Below, in pieces: positions 50,648-59,052 of a stretch of DNA of 64,000 nt. Position 1 is the stretch's first letter; each line of letters opens with the position of its first letter. The stretch comes from Bin87 sp965204395 (GTDB lineage: Bacteria; Chloroflexota; Dehalococcoidia; Lucifugimonadales; UBA3495). Under the pieces are notes generated by a model. The model did not search any database, was not told where the DNA came from, and saw only the letters and a program-made list of their open reading frames with translations. A program made the translations under genes and the position numbers. The stretch is from assembly GCA_965204395.1 (NCBI GenBank), contig OZ241987.1, positions 4,154,001 to 4,218,000 of the forward strand. Direction: 5' to 3'.

Positions 50648-52366
50648 ATGCCGCAGGCACATGAGTTGATCGTGCAGTTTTTGGAGGAGGCGGGGATTGA
50701 CGCCGTGTTCGGGATTCCGGGCGGCGGGACGGGTCAGATATTCACGAATTTGGTGGGGAAGGAGCCGGCGATCAACACGTACCTGGCGCGGCACGAGCAG
50801 ACGGCGGCGATCATGGCCGACGCGTACGCGCGGGCGACGGGGAAACCGGCGGTGATCATGGGGCAGGGGCTGTTCATGGGGTCCAACGCGTCGTTCGGGA
50901 TCATGGAGGCGATGCTGAGCAGCAGCCCGATGGTGGTGCTGACGGACACGTCGGACGGTGGCGTGGGCCAGCATCCGGCGAACCAGTCGGGGGCAGGCGA
51001 GTACGGGAGCATCGACCTGCACAACATCTTCCGGTCTATGACGAAGTACACGACGCTGGCGACGTCGCCCAAGGAGGCGGCGCTGGGGGCGCAACTGGCG
51101 ATCAAGCACGCGACGAGCGGACGGCCGGGTCCGACGTGCCTGCTCATGCGGTCGGCGTCGATTGGGGGCGAGGTTGACCTGGAGACGCCGCCGTTCATCC
51201 ACGACACGGCGGGGTACCTGAACACGGCCAAGCCGCAGGCGGCGCCGGCGGACATCGAGCGGGCGGTGGAGATACTGTCGCAGTCGCGGCGTCCGGTGAT
51301 CGTGGCGGGCAACGGGGTGCACATGGCGCGGGCGCACGGGCTGCTGGAGCAGTTGGCCGAGCAGTGGAACGCGCCGATTGCGACCAGCTACAAGGGCAAG
51401 TCGGCGATTGCCGAGACTCACCCGCTGTCCGTGGGTATGGTGGGCATCTACGGGCAGGCGGCGGCGAACCAGGTGGTGGGCGACGCGGACACGGTGATCG
51501 TGGTGGGGGCGAAGCTGAGCCCGCAGGACACGGTGCGGGAGCGGCCGACGGTGTTCAACCCGAAGGGTCAGCGGATCATCCAGATTGACATTGACGACCG
51601 GAACGCGGGATGGACGTTCCCGGTGGAGCTGGGCCTGATCGGCGACGCGGGGAGCATCCTGGGTCAGTTGGTGGAGGCGTCGGCGGATGCGTCGGCGGGC
51701 ACGGCGGGTCAGCGAGCAGATTGGGCGGGAGGATTGCCGGGTCGCAAGGCGGAGGCCGGGTTCTACGAGGACGCGGGCCTGCACACCGACTCGTCGCCGG
51801 TTTTGCCGCAGCGGTTGGTGCGGGTTTTGCAGGAGACGATGCCGGCGGACACGGTGTACGCGCTGGACGCGGGGAACAACCGGACGTGGATGGCGCACCT
51901 GTTCCAGTCGCAGCAGGCGCACACGTTCTTCTGCCCCGGCGGGACGGCGGGCATGGGCTGGGGACTGCCGGCGTCCGTTGGGCTCCAGGTGGCGTATCCC
52001 GGGCGGCAGGTGGTGTCGGTGACTGGGGACGGCGGGTACATGATGACGGTGAACGCGCTGTCGACGGCGATGCAGTACAACCTGCCGATCATCTGCGTGG
52101 TGTTCAACGACGGCGCGCTGGGTATGGTGAGGCACCATCAGGCTCCCGGGCAGTACATCGCGTCGGAGTTTGCGGTGACGGACAACTCGGCGGTGGCGCG
52201 CGGGTTCGGGTGCTTTGGCGTTCAGATTGCGGACTCGCGGGATTTGGCCGGGGCGTTGCAGGATGCGCGGGCGTCGGGTCTGCCGGCGGTGGTGGACGTG
52301 CTGATCGACCGGGGGCCGAGTCCGGACGACTGGCGGGCGGATTTGCGGACGGCGGGGGAGACGTAG
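50648..52366 (+). CDS. Acetolactate-synthase-like TPP-dependent enzyme (second paralogue)
   Basis: From the ATG at 50648 (AGGAGA site) the protein has 572 residues. The PYR domain shows FGIPGGGTGQIF and the catalytic Glu in YLARHEQTAAIMADAYARATGKP; the middle domain has RRPVIVAGNGVHMARAHGLLE; the PP domain has VTGDGGYMMTVNALSTAMQY and VVFNDGALGMVRH, the TPP/Mg motif. It is clearly diverged from the enzyme at 44902-46584. The substrate is unknown. The surrounding acyl-CoA synthetase and lyase genes suggest carboxylic-acid metabolism, which is inference. Confidence 0.87.
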   Translation: MPQAHELIVQFLEEAGIDAVFGIPGGGTGQIFTNLVGKEPAINTYLARHEQTAAIMADAYARATGKPAVIMGQGLFMGSNASFGIMEAMLSSSPMVVLTDTSDGGVGQHPANQSGAGEYGSIDLHNIFRSMTKYTTLATSPKEAALGAQLAIKHATSGRPGPTCLLMRSASIGGEVDLETPPFIHDTAGYLNTAKPQAAPADIERAVEILSQSRRPVIVAGNGVHMARAHGLLEQLAEQWNAPIATSYKGKSAIAETHPLSVGMVGIYGQAAANQVVGDADTVIVVGAKLSPQDTVRERPTVFNPKGQRIIQIDIDDRNAGWTFPVELGLIGDAGSILGQLVEASADASAGTAGQRADWAGGLPGRKAEAGFYEDAGLHTDSSPVLPQRLVRVLQETMPADTVYALDAGNNRTWMAHLFQSQQAHTFFCPGGTAGMGWGLPASVGLQVAYPGRQVVSVTGDGGYMMTVNALSTAMQYNLPIICVVFNDGALGMVRHHQAPGQYIASEFAVTDNSAVARGFGCFGVQIADSRDLAGALQDARASGLPAVVDVLIDRGPSPDDWRADLRTAGET

Positions 52367-52413
52367 GGGGTTAGAATACGCTTAACGCGAGCCTCGAAAA
52401 GCGGGAGGCCAAA

Positions 52414-52737
52414 ATGATCGTCTTCAATGGGCCAGTGCGTCCGGCCCGAGAAATAACCGGGCAGGAATTAGAGGACTTGATTGAAAGCTTGGGCGGCCAT
52501 GAAGCGGTTCGGGATGGCATTCGCTGGTATGGGGAACGCTGCGAGTTATTTGACAGCCACCGGGCGGAATTCACGGCAAAGTACCCTGACCATTATGTTG
52601 CGCTGGCGGCGGATGACACCGTATTAGCATCAGAAACGCTGGACGGGGTTTTTGATGAGATTGACCGGCGCGGTCTGCTCCGAGAAGAATGCGTGGTGAA
52701 GTACGTCAGCGCCAAGCCGGAAGTGTGGATTCTATGA
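52414..52737 (+). CDS. DUF5678-like small protein
   Basis: The 107-residue soluble protein has the pattern FTAKYPDHYVALAADDTVLASETLDGVFDEI, typical of DUF5678 proteins (a strand pair plus helix that begins with a short-chain Tyr/Val motif). Such genes commonly sit directly before retropepsin-like genes, as here, with a 4-bp ATGA overlap, so the two are translationally coupled. The role of the pair is not known; a toxin-antitoxin-like or housekeeping relation is only a guess. Confidence 0.68.
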   Translation: MIVFNGPVRPAREITGQELEDLIESLGGHEAVRDGIRWYGERCELFDSHRAEFTAKYPDHYVALAADDTVLASETLDGVFDEIDRRGLLREECVVKYVSAKPEVWIL

Positions 52738-53163
52738 TTGCCGGCTGGTTCGATATCCGGGAACGTCCCAGAGTTAGCACTCGGCTCATTGTCCCTCGTT
52801 TGGGCGTTAGCGGGCGCATCGATTTTTTTGGTTGACACGGGTGCTACTGTCAACATTTTACATCCAGATGATGGTAGGCGCATCGGCTGTCCATTCGACG
52901 AGCTTCGAAACCCGCAGAGTATGGCCGGAGTGGGCGGCAGCAGCCAGTATTTTCGAGAACCGGCAGTAGTTGTACTTTATGGGGAAAACAGCTTGAGGCC
53001 TTTGCACGTTGAACTGTTAGTATCCAAACCTCGGCCACCGTCAACACTCGATCCGCATCCTGTGGTCAATCGACTGCCGTCGTTGCTCGGGCGAGACGTG
53101 TTGAACCGGCTGCGGATGGATTACGATTTTCCTGGCGGAAGGTTGGATTTCTTTGCAGGATGA
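52734..53163 (+). pseudogene. Retropepsin-like aspartic protease, broken at a T7 run
   Basis: The ATG at 52734 overlaps the upstream stop. It encodes MIAGWFDIRERPRVSTRLIV and reaches RIDFF, then a TGA, because of seven consecutive T at 52823-52829. With six T the frame continues IDFLVDTGATVNILHPDD, the DTGA active-site motif, and runs to LLGRDVLNRLRMDYDF and the stop at 53161-53163. The joined protein has about 142 residues, normal for single-domain retropepsin-like proteases that dimerise. It is either a recent frameshift, a phase-variable switch or a homopolymer sequencing error. Confidence 0.75.
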
Positions 53164-53314
53164 ACGATCATAGACTTGGATGACCAGCGGTTTGGGGAAC
53201 GAGTTCAAGATCGGTGAAATACGGGCGTAAATGGTGGCTGACGAGGCGAGGCGACAGGGCATTCAATCATGATTGGAAGGGCCGGGTTTGGCTCGATGGC
53301 GGGACGAATCGGGG

Positions 53315-53343
53315 CGTAGGGCGAATGATTATTCGCCTCTACG
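53315..53343. repeat. TAGGGGCG-type short palindrome, core GAATGATTATTC
   Basis: Arms CGTAGGGCGAAT and ATTCGCCTCTACG with one bulge. The 53164-53368 gap otherwise holds nothing I can support. Confidence 0.7.
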
Positions 53344-53368
53344 CATCGAATCCGTTTGAATTGCACGA

Positions 53369-53761
53369 GTGCCGAGGATTGTGGAATACCGGGAGGAATT
53401 GCCGAGCGATTGCCCGCCATCAACGGCGGCTCCCGTAGCCAAGTTGCGGGTTTTCTTCAGGCTCGTCGATCAGTATCCGCCGACCCAGCGAGATTTCGAT
53501 TCGGTTTGGCAACATCAGCCAGAGCGACGGAGCAGATTGGATCCCTGCCAAAGTAGAGGGTTGTCGTTATTCGATACGGTCATGGAAGCTCAGAAGCGGA
53601 CCAGTTACAATACCCTCAGACATAAAATCGTCTGTGCGCTGAGCCTGACACCCGAAGCCGGACCGGTTTTACAGACGTCCAACCACCACTATACTTGGTG
53701 GCCGTTGCGGGACTATGACGTCATCGCCCAATGCACGGAGCCACGCTATGAAAGCGCGTGA
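53369..53761 (+). CDS. Hypothetical protein, 130 residues
   Basis: The GTG-started frame encodes a soluble polypeptide with a plausible protein composition (VFFRLVDQYPPTQRDFDSVW, SLFDTVMEAQKRTSYNTLRH, NHHYTWWPLRDYDVIAQC). Its end overlaps the next gene by 14 bp. No family recognised. The C-terminal half looks more protein-like than the N-terminus, so the true start may be further down. Confidence 0.5.
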   Translation: MPRIVEYREELPSDCPPSTAAPVAKLRVFFRLVDQYPPTQRDFDSVWQHQPERRSRLDPCQSRGLSLFDTVMEAQKRTSYNTLRHKIVCALSLTPEAGPVLQTSNHHYTWWPLRDYDVIAQCTEPRYESA

Positions 53762-54122
53762 GATTCGCTACACGGAGACGCTGGACTACTGTGACGGGAT
53801 ACAGTTGTTCTCTGCGGAAGATGCCACGGGTGGCAAATACCTGGCCGCGTTGGTAGGCCTTGGTGAAAAGTCGGACCGATATCTGGTGGTGGGCTGCGAC
53901 CCGGGAAACCTGCGCGCCTTCCGATCCGGAGGTATTGACCTGAAAAGCCTGATGGAACAATCGGCGGCACAAGGTTGGTACCTTACCGACGTAACAGATT
54001 TCAGCGTGGCTTTGAGCATGACCCAACAACCGGGCACAGTCATCCCCAAAAAGCTCCTGCCTGATGGTGGGATGTACCTGGACGATATTCGGCCCGACGA
54101 CGATGTGGTCGCTGCGGTTTGA
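53748..54122 (+). CDS. Hypothetical protein (DUF6575-like), 124 residues
   Basis: It begins MKAREIRYTETLDYCDGIQL, then FSAEDATGGKYLAALVG, a pattern I associate loosely with the DUF6575 family (small proteins reading YDGP-x-LF-x-A near the N-terminus). It overlaps the preceding 130-residue gene and ends 40 bp before the acyl-CoA synthetase. The two small genes are probably a pair. Function unknown. Confidence 0.6.
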   Translation: MKAREIRYTETLDYCDGIQLFSAEDATGGKYLAALVGLGEKSDRYLVVGCDPGNLRAFRSGGIDLKSLMEQSAAQGWYLTDVTDFSVALSMTQQPGTVIPKKLLPDGGMYLDDIRPDDDVVAAV

Positions 54123-54162
54123 TGCGTACTGGTCGACAGCGAACAACGGCAGGAGAAAAACA

Positions 54163-56286
54163 ATGGATTTTTGGAGTGATGCACAGTTGGCTTCGATTGA
54201 CCGGATGCTGAATCCGCGGTCGATTGCGGTGGTTGGAGCGACGCCGAGGATGCAGTACGGCGGGCGGTTCCTGGCGGCGGCGATGGGATCGATGGAGCGC
54301 GGGGTCAACGTGTATCCGGTGAATCCGCGGTACGAAGAGGTGCAGGGGTTGCAGGCGTACCCGTCTGTGTCCGCGCTGCCGGAGGCGCCGGACGTGGTGG
54401 GCGTCGTGGTGCCGTACCATGCGGTGCTGGACACGCTGCGGGAATCGCACGAGAAAGGCGCGAAGTCGGCCATCGTGATCTCGGCGGGATTTGCCGAGCG
54501 CGGCGTGGACGATCGGCGGGACCTGCAGGGCGAGCTGGGAAGGTTTGCGGAGGAGTCGGGGATGCGGGTTAGCGGGCCGAACTGCCTGGGCCTGGCGAAC
54601 CTGAAGGACGACATCTGGGCGAGCGCGGCATCGCGAGGCGCGTCGGGATTGAGCGGGCCGGTCGGGCTGGTGTGCCAGAGCGGGGCGTCGGCGTTCGGGC
54701 CGTTTTTGAATCGTGCCGTGGACGAAGGCATCGGGTTCACGTACATCGTGTCCACGGGCAATGAGGCGGACCTGGACTTCTGCGACTTTGCGCGGTACCT
54801 GCTGGATGACGATGACACCAAGGTGATCGCGGGATTCGTCGAGGGGTTCAAGGATGGGCGCAAGTTCGTGGAAGTAGCGAGGCTGGCGGCGGATCGGGGC
54901 AAGCCCATCGTGCTGATCAAGATCGGGCGGTCGGAATTGGGCACGCGGGCGGCCGGGTCGCATACGGCGGCGTTGACCGGCGTTGACGCGCGGTATGACG
55001 CGGTGTTCGATCAGTATGGTGTGATACGGGTGCAGGACTACGACGACCTGCTGCAGGTGTCGAATCTGATGGCGCGGTGTCAGCGGCCGCCGAGTCGCGG
55101 GGTTGCGGTGGTGTCGCACTCCGGCGGGATCAGCAGCCTGACGGCGGACATGTTCGGGCAGGCGGGTTTGGACCTGCCGCCGCTGTCGGACCGGGCGCGG
55201 GACGGGATCAACGACATTTTGAAGGGATTCGGGTGGGCGGCCAACCCGTCGGACGTAACGGGGTTCGCCAACAGCGACGACTTCCCGGCGATTATGTCGT
55301 TCATGGCTGATGACGAGAACGTGGGTACCTTGGTGGTGGCGTCGGCGGGCGCGGACCCGCAGGCGACGCAGGTGATCGCGCAGCGGGACGGCAGCGACAA
55401 GCCGGTGGCGTTCCTGTGGACGGGAACGCGGGGGGCGCAGTCGGGTCTGCCGATGCTGAGGCAGGCGGGAATACCGGTGTTCTACGTGCCGGACAAGCTG
55501 GCGGCGGGCGTGCGCTATCTGAACGACTACCACGACTGGAGGGAGCGGCAGTTGGCGCGAGGGTTTGCGGACGCCGGCGATTTGTCAGCGGAGCAGAGTT
55601 CTGCGGCAGGGTCGTTATCCGGTGGCGGCGCGCTGACGGAATTCGATAGCAAGGCGCTGGTGTCGGCGTTTGGGGTGCAGACGACGCGGGACGAGGTGGC
55701 GCGGGACGCTGATGCGGCGGTGGCGGCGGCGGAACGCATCGGGTATCCGGTGGCGGTGAAGGTGAACTCGCCGGACATACTACATAAGACCGAGGCCGAC
55801 GCAATCTGGCTTGGATTGACCGACGGCGACGCGGTCAAAGCGGGGTTCGACCAGGTTACGGCGAACGCTCGCGCCTATGACCCGAACGCGCGGATTGATG
55901 GCGTGGTGGTGCAGGAGATGGTGACGGGCGGCGTGGAAACGATTGTGGGCGTTTCTTACGACGACCAACTGGGGCCTTTCCTGTTGTTCGGCACAGGCGG
56001 CGTGATGGTGGAGGTTTACAACGACGTGGCCCTGCGGAGGTGTCCCATCACGCGGGAGGACGCGCTTGAGATGATCGACGAGGTGCAGGGGGCACGGCTG
56101 CTGCGGGGGTTCCGCGGGTCGCCGGCGGCGGACGTGGACGCGCTGGCGGATACGCTGGTACGGGTGTCGGAGATGGCGGCGCGGCTGGAGGGATCGCTGG
56201 GCGAATTGGACCTCAACCCGCTGATGGTGCTGCCGGATGGGCAGGGGGTGAAGGCGGCGGACGCGCTGGCTGTGGGACACGGGTGA
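54163..56286 (+). CDS. ADP-forming acyl-CoA synthetase (acetate-CoA ligase family, fused subunits)
   Basis: The 707-residue protein combines alpha and beta parts of the NDP-forming acyl-CoA synthetases: the CoA-binding Rossmann domain (MLNPRSIAVVGATPRMQYGG), succinyl-CoA-synthetase-like domains with GPNCLGLANL, CQSGASAF and the phosphohistidine region GTRAAGSHTAALTG, and a C-terminal ATP-grasp part (YPVAVKVNSPDILHKTEADAIWLGL, VVQEMVTGGVETIVGVSYD, GELDLNPLMV). It interconverts acyl-CoA, ADP and phosphate with the free acid and ATP. The ATG at 54163 follows AGGAGA; the open frame runs 33 codons further. Confidence 0.88.
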   Translation: MDFWSDAQLASIDRMLNPRSIAVVGATPRMQYGGRFLAAAMGSMERGVNVYPVNPRYEEVQGLQAYPSVSALPEAPDVVGVVVPYHAVLDTLRESHEKGAKSAIVISAGFAERGVDDRRDLQGELGRFAEESGMRVSGPNCLGLANLKDDIWASAASRGASGLSGPVGLVCQSGASAFGPFLNRAVDEGIGFTYIVSTGNEADLDFCDFARYLLDDDDTKVIAGFVEGFKDGRKFVEVARLAADRGKPIVLIKIGRSELGTRAAGSHTAALTGVDARYDAVFDQYGVIRVQDYDDLLQVSNLMARCQRPPSRGVAVVSHSGGISSLTADMFGQAGLDLPPLSDRARDGINDILKGFGWAANPSDVTGFANSDDFPAIMSFMADDENVGTLVVASAGADPQATQVIAQRDGSDKPVAFLWTGTRGAQSGLPMLRQAGIPVFYVPDKLAAGVRYLNDYHDWRERQLARGFADAGDLSAEQSSAAGSLSGGGALTEFDSKALVSAFGVQTTRDEVARDADAAVAAAERIGYPVAVKVNSPDILHKTEADAIWLGLTDGDAVKAGFDQVTANARAYDPNARIDGVVVQEMVTGGVETIVGVSYDDQLGPFLLFGTGGVMVEVYNDVALRRCPITREDALEMIDEVQGARLLRGFRGSPAADVDALADTLVRVSEMAARLEGSLGELDLNPLMVLPDGQGVKAADALAVGHG

Positions 56287-56400
56287 AACAACGCACGGGG
56301 CGAGTTGCATCAAGGTCTCAGTGCGTCGTGCCGTCAAACAACGTTTCGAGTAACGAGAGATTTCGGTGTAAACCCAGCGGGGAGTTCAGTTGACTCTCGA

Positions 56401-56429
56401 TTGACTTCGTTCCTTACCATAGATAGGTT
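56401..56429 (+). promoter_or_regulatory. Promoter of the toxin-antitoxin-like pair
   Basis: TTGACT (56401-56406), a 17-base spacer and TAGGTT (56424-56429), 17 bp before the antitoxin start. Confidence 0.45.
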
Positions 56430-56445
56430 TGAGTAAGGAGTCAAG

Positions 56446-56700
56446 ATGATAGTCAAGATGATAGTCAAGATCACATCCAAGCGCCAGGTCACTTTTCCGG
56501 CCCATGTTCTGGACGCGATGGGTGTCAAACCGGGGGATCAACTAGAGCTCACCGAGAGTCCGGATGGATACCTGATCCGACCTCGGCGCATCAATTACGA
56601 CCGGTTGGGAACGTTGAGGGACAAGATCTCCCCAGACCATCCTCCGTTTGACATCCGCGAATTCCGTGACCGCCCTTATGACACCACGCTTCGGGATTGA
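56446..56700 (+). CDS. AbrB/MazE/VapB-type antitoxin
   Basis: The 84-residue protein carries the AbrB-like swapped-hairpin DNA-binding motif (VKITSKRQVTFPAHVLDAMG then VKPGDQLELTESPDGYLIRP) and a short C-terminal tail that would bind the toxin. AAGGAG precedes the first ATG. A 12-bp unit (GTCAAGATGATA) is repeated from 56440 across the start, giving two in-frame ATGs and the repeated peptide MIVKMIVK. It overlaps the PIN gene by 23 bp. Confidence 0.82.
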   Translation: MIVKMIVKITSKRQVTFPAHVLDAMGVKPGDQLELTESPDGYLIRPRRINYDRLGTLRDKISPDHPPFDIREFRDRPYDTTLRD

Positions 56701-57076
56701 TACATCGGTCCTGGTGGGATTGGTTACAGGGCAACCAGAGCCGGATTTTCGGAGTTGTCTCGAAGCCCTACGACTTATCGTCGAAGACCAAGGCGGGGAG
56801 CTTTTCGCATCCAACCAAGTGGTTGGCGAAGCGTATGTAACAATACAACACCACTACGGGGTGTCCGACGCTGAGACGAGAGAGGGATTGATCGCCGTGC
56901 TGACCAGCGGATAGGTCGCGCCGTCGAATGGCCATGGAGTAATTTCGATGTTGGAAGAGCGGCAAGGTGCGGGATTGTTTGACAGACTGATTGCCGACGG
57001 ATATTCCAGAGAAGGGATGGAAACTTTGACGCTAGACCGAAGAATGTCATCCTTGCCAGGGGTTCAAAGGCTTTAG
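56678..57076 (+). pseudogene. PIN-domain toxin interrupted by an in-frame TAG
   Basis: It starts MTPRFGIDTSVLVGLVTGQP with the first PIN aspartate (D8), and continues through ASNQVVGEAYVTIQHHYG to TAG at 56912-56914. The same frame then resumes with clear PIN C-terminal sequence (GAGLFDRLIADGYSREGMET, LTLDRRMSSLPGVQRL) up to TAG at 57074-57076, 131 residues in all. One nonsense base therefore removes the last acidic residues and inactivates the RNase. Expected partner: the overlapping AbrB-type antitoxin. Confidence 0.8.
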
Positions 57077-57178
57077 CGCGACGGGATGAGCAAAATTGCG
57101 AGTTTCTTGGTGGAAATGGGCGATTTGAGTAGGAAGGGATACTGTTGCAAGAGTATCCTATACTGCATTTTCAAGCTT

Positions 57179-57204
57179 GGGGCGGGTTTCAAACCCGCCC
57201 CTAT
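57179..57204. repeat. TAGGGGCG-type short palindrome, core GGGTTT/AAACCC
   Basis: Same core as 29245 and 50519, ending CCCCTAT. It lies between the PIN pseudogene and the TauE gene. Confidence 0.7.
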
Positions 57205-57282
57205 GCATGAGCCCGAGCAATTCGGTAGTGCATCTTCCGGAGGTGCCATGTTGGGGCGATCCCGAGGTGTAAACCGTTGTTG

Positions 57283-58020
57283 ATGGGGTGGGAGTTAGCG
57301 CTGGGGTTGGTGGCGATGTTCTTTGGGGCCATCGTCCTGGGGACCATCAGCTTTGGGTTGGGGACGGTGGCGATGCCGTTCCTGTTGCTGGTCCTGATGC
57401 CGCGAGATGCGGTGGTGATAGCGACCGCCATGATCATTCTGACCACCGGGTTGACCGTGGTGCAGACCTGGCGACATCTGCTGCTGCGGGAGACGTGGCC
57501 GTTTCTTTTGGCCGGATTGCCGCCGGTGCCGTTGGGGGTTTTCCTGCTGCACGAGTTCAATCCGACGGCGTTGCGGGTGATTATCGCGGTGGTGGTGTTG
57601 ACGGTGGGTGTGATGAGCTTGTTCAGCGTTCGCTTGCCGGGCGCGCGCCGGCGGTGGATGGCGCCGGTGGTGGGGTCGGCGACGACGCTTATGGTAACCA
57701 CGTTCGCGGTGGGTGCGCCTTTAGTGGCTCTCTACTCGATTGAGCAGGACTGGTCCCGGGACACCATCCGGGCGACGTTGGCCTTGTACTTCCTGATGGC
57801 GGCGGCGTTGGGGATGGTCCTGTTCGCGGTAACCGGATTGGTGAACACCGGTGTGGTCCAGAACATCGGCTTGCTTGCCGTGGCCGTGTTGGCAGGGTCA
57901 GGGGTGGCGGCTGTGATTGCCAGTAGGATCAGCCTGCGGATTTTTCGGTATGTGGTGGTGGCGGTTACGGTTGCCGGGAGCGTATCGCTGTTGGTGCGGG
58001 AGGCGTTGCTGGCAGTTTAG
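57283..58020 (+). CDS. TauE/SafE-family membrane exporter
   Basis: The 245-residue membrane protein has about eight helices. The first half (LGLVAMFFGAIVLGTISFGLGTVAMPFLLL) and the second half (APVVGSATTLMVTTFAVGAPLVALYSI) show the duplicated TauE pattern. Family members export sulfite, sulfoacetate or other small anions. A sulfonate link is not supported by neighbours except that TPP enzymes of the sulfoacetaldehyde type exist in the region. ATG at 57283. Confidence 0.82.
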   Translation: MGWELALGLVAMFFGAIVLGTISFGLGTVAMPFLLLVLMPRDAVVIATAMIILTTGLTVVQTWRHLLLRETWPFLLAGLPPVPLGVFLLHEFNPTALRVIIAVVVLTVGVMSLFSVRLPGARRRWMAPVVGSATTLMVTTFAVGAPLVALYSIEQDWSRDTIRATLALYFLMAAALGMVLFAVTGLVNTGVVQNIGLLAVAVLAGSGVAAVIASRISLRIFRYVVVAVTVAGSVSLLVREALLAV

Positions 58021-58036
58021 AGAGGCGATGCCCTGT

Positions 58037-58333
58037 TCACTCTTCCGACGGCGTTCGCTCGTGGTCATCCCGGGTACGATTAGCCAATTGGAGCGCGATG
58101 GCGGCGGCTACGGTAGCGGTAGCATAGGTCGCGAGGTTGGAATCACTCCGGAGGTCGTTTGCGACCAATTTCAAGCAGTTGAGCCAGGTCACCTCCGGAA
58201 CCGGGGATTTGCACTCGTACGCCGATATCCCGTAGGGAACCAGCAGGAACAACCAGACAACCCATCCGATGCAGATCCAAACCGAAACGGGCCGAACGAA
58301 CGATTTACCCAACCAATGCACTGGATACGTCAA
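58037..58333 (-). CDS. Small membrane protein, 98 residues
   Basis: One strong helix (VSVWICIGWVVWLFLLVPYGI, about residues 16-36) and a second weaker one (YATATVAAAIALQL), with a charged C-terminus (NRTRDDHERTPSEE). Its start overlaps the stop of the next small membrane gene by 4 bp (ATGA), so the two are translationally coupled. No family recognised. Confidence 0.5.
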   Translation of the reverse strand: MTYPVHWLGKSFVRPVSVWICIGWVVWLFLLVPYGISAYECKSPVPEVTWLNCLKLVANDLRSDSNLATYATATVAAAIALQLANRTRDDHERTPSEE

Positions 58334-58512
58334 CGAGGTGATGAGGTTTTTGACCCGATTACAATTGCGCTAGGGATGCCAACCAGGAAGAAAGCTGGCA
58401 AGATCGCGTATTCAGCCCAACCCATAAACGGGAGCACGGAAAGGAAACCGAAGATGGCGGCCGGCACCAAGCCACACAATAAGCCGCCGAAAATTCCACT
58501 AATTAACGCCAT
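58330..58512 (-). CDS. Small membrane protein, 60 residues
   Basis: Two hydrophobic helices (ISGIFGGLLCGLVPAAIFGFL and YAILPAFFLVGIPSAIVIG) separated by a short turn, glycine-rich. Upstream member of a coupled pair on the minus strand. Function unknown. Confidence 0.45.
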   Translation of the reverse strand: MALISGIFGGLLCGLVPAAIFGFLSVLPFMGWAEYAILPAFFLVGIPSAIVIGSKTSSPR

Positions 58513-58575
58513 GACAATTCAACCCGATTCCCAAGCATCAGGGTGGGCACAGTATATCACCATGACACGAAAGTG

Positions 58576-58992
58576 CTAGCGTTCCTGGAGGACCTCGCCG
58601 GAGAGTTGGTTGATGCGGTAGAGGTGGACTAGGACGGCGGCGCCCGTGCGGTCGGGGTCGCGGTCGAGTTCACCCTGAACGGTGCGGGACATGACGTTGT
58701 CGCGGATTGCGCCGGAGCGGTACATGGTCGCCGTGCCGTAGAAACGCAGGTTAACGCGATCCGTGGGGTGTCGGTAGAAAAGGACGATCTTGGAGCCGTT
58801 CTCGATGTTGGCGGCGGAGTTGCGCCAACCGCGTTCCCAGAAAGCGAGGGTCTCGCGGTCGTACACCAGGACGCTGCCCCGCATGCTGATCTGGGGTTCG
58901 CCGTCGGGGGACACGGTGGCGATGAACATGGGGCAACGGTCTTCGAGGGCGTTGTCGATGCGGCGGCGCATTTGGTCGTCGATGTGAATCAT
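58576..58992 (-). CDS. Pyridoxamine-5'-phosphate-oxidase-fold flavoprotein
   Basis: The 138 residues match the FMN-binding split-barrel group: CPMFIATVSPDGEPQISMRGSVLVYDRETLAFW at the N-terminus and NIENGSKIVLFYRHPTDRVNLRFYG after it. Members oxidise pyridoxine phosphate, or bind F420 or heme; the short single-domain form is commonly an uncharacterised oxidoreductase. The ATG at 58992 is chosen because similarity starts there; the open frame extends 20 codons further into sequence without similarity. Confidence 0.8.
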   Translation of the reverse strand: MIHIDDQMRRRIDNALEDRCPMFIATVSPDGEPQISMRGSVLVYDRETLAFWERGWRNSAANIENGSKIVLFYRHPTDRVNLRFYGTATMYRSGAIRDNVMSRTVQGELDRDPDRTGAAVLVHLYRINQLSGEVLQER

Positions 58993-59052
58993 GCTTATTA
59001 CTCCGATTGACCAGTCTTTGCGGGTCGGTGTTGAATGGGATGGTGGGGCCAT

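Noticed and set aside
44500..50650. CRISPR array
   Set aside because: The repeats are few, irregularly spaced, self-nested and of several families. There are no regular spacers and no cas genes.
54040..55533. 497-codon open frame on the minus strand
   Set aside because: Antisense shadow of the acyl-CoA synthetase gene, extremely Arg/His/Pro-rich.
48459..57076. Prophage or transposon
   Set aside because: No integrase, transposase, terminase or capsid gene and no terminal repeats were seen. Only small accessory genes are present.
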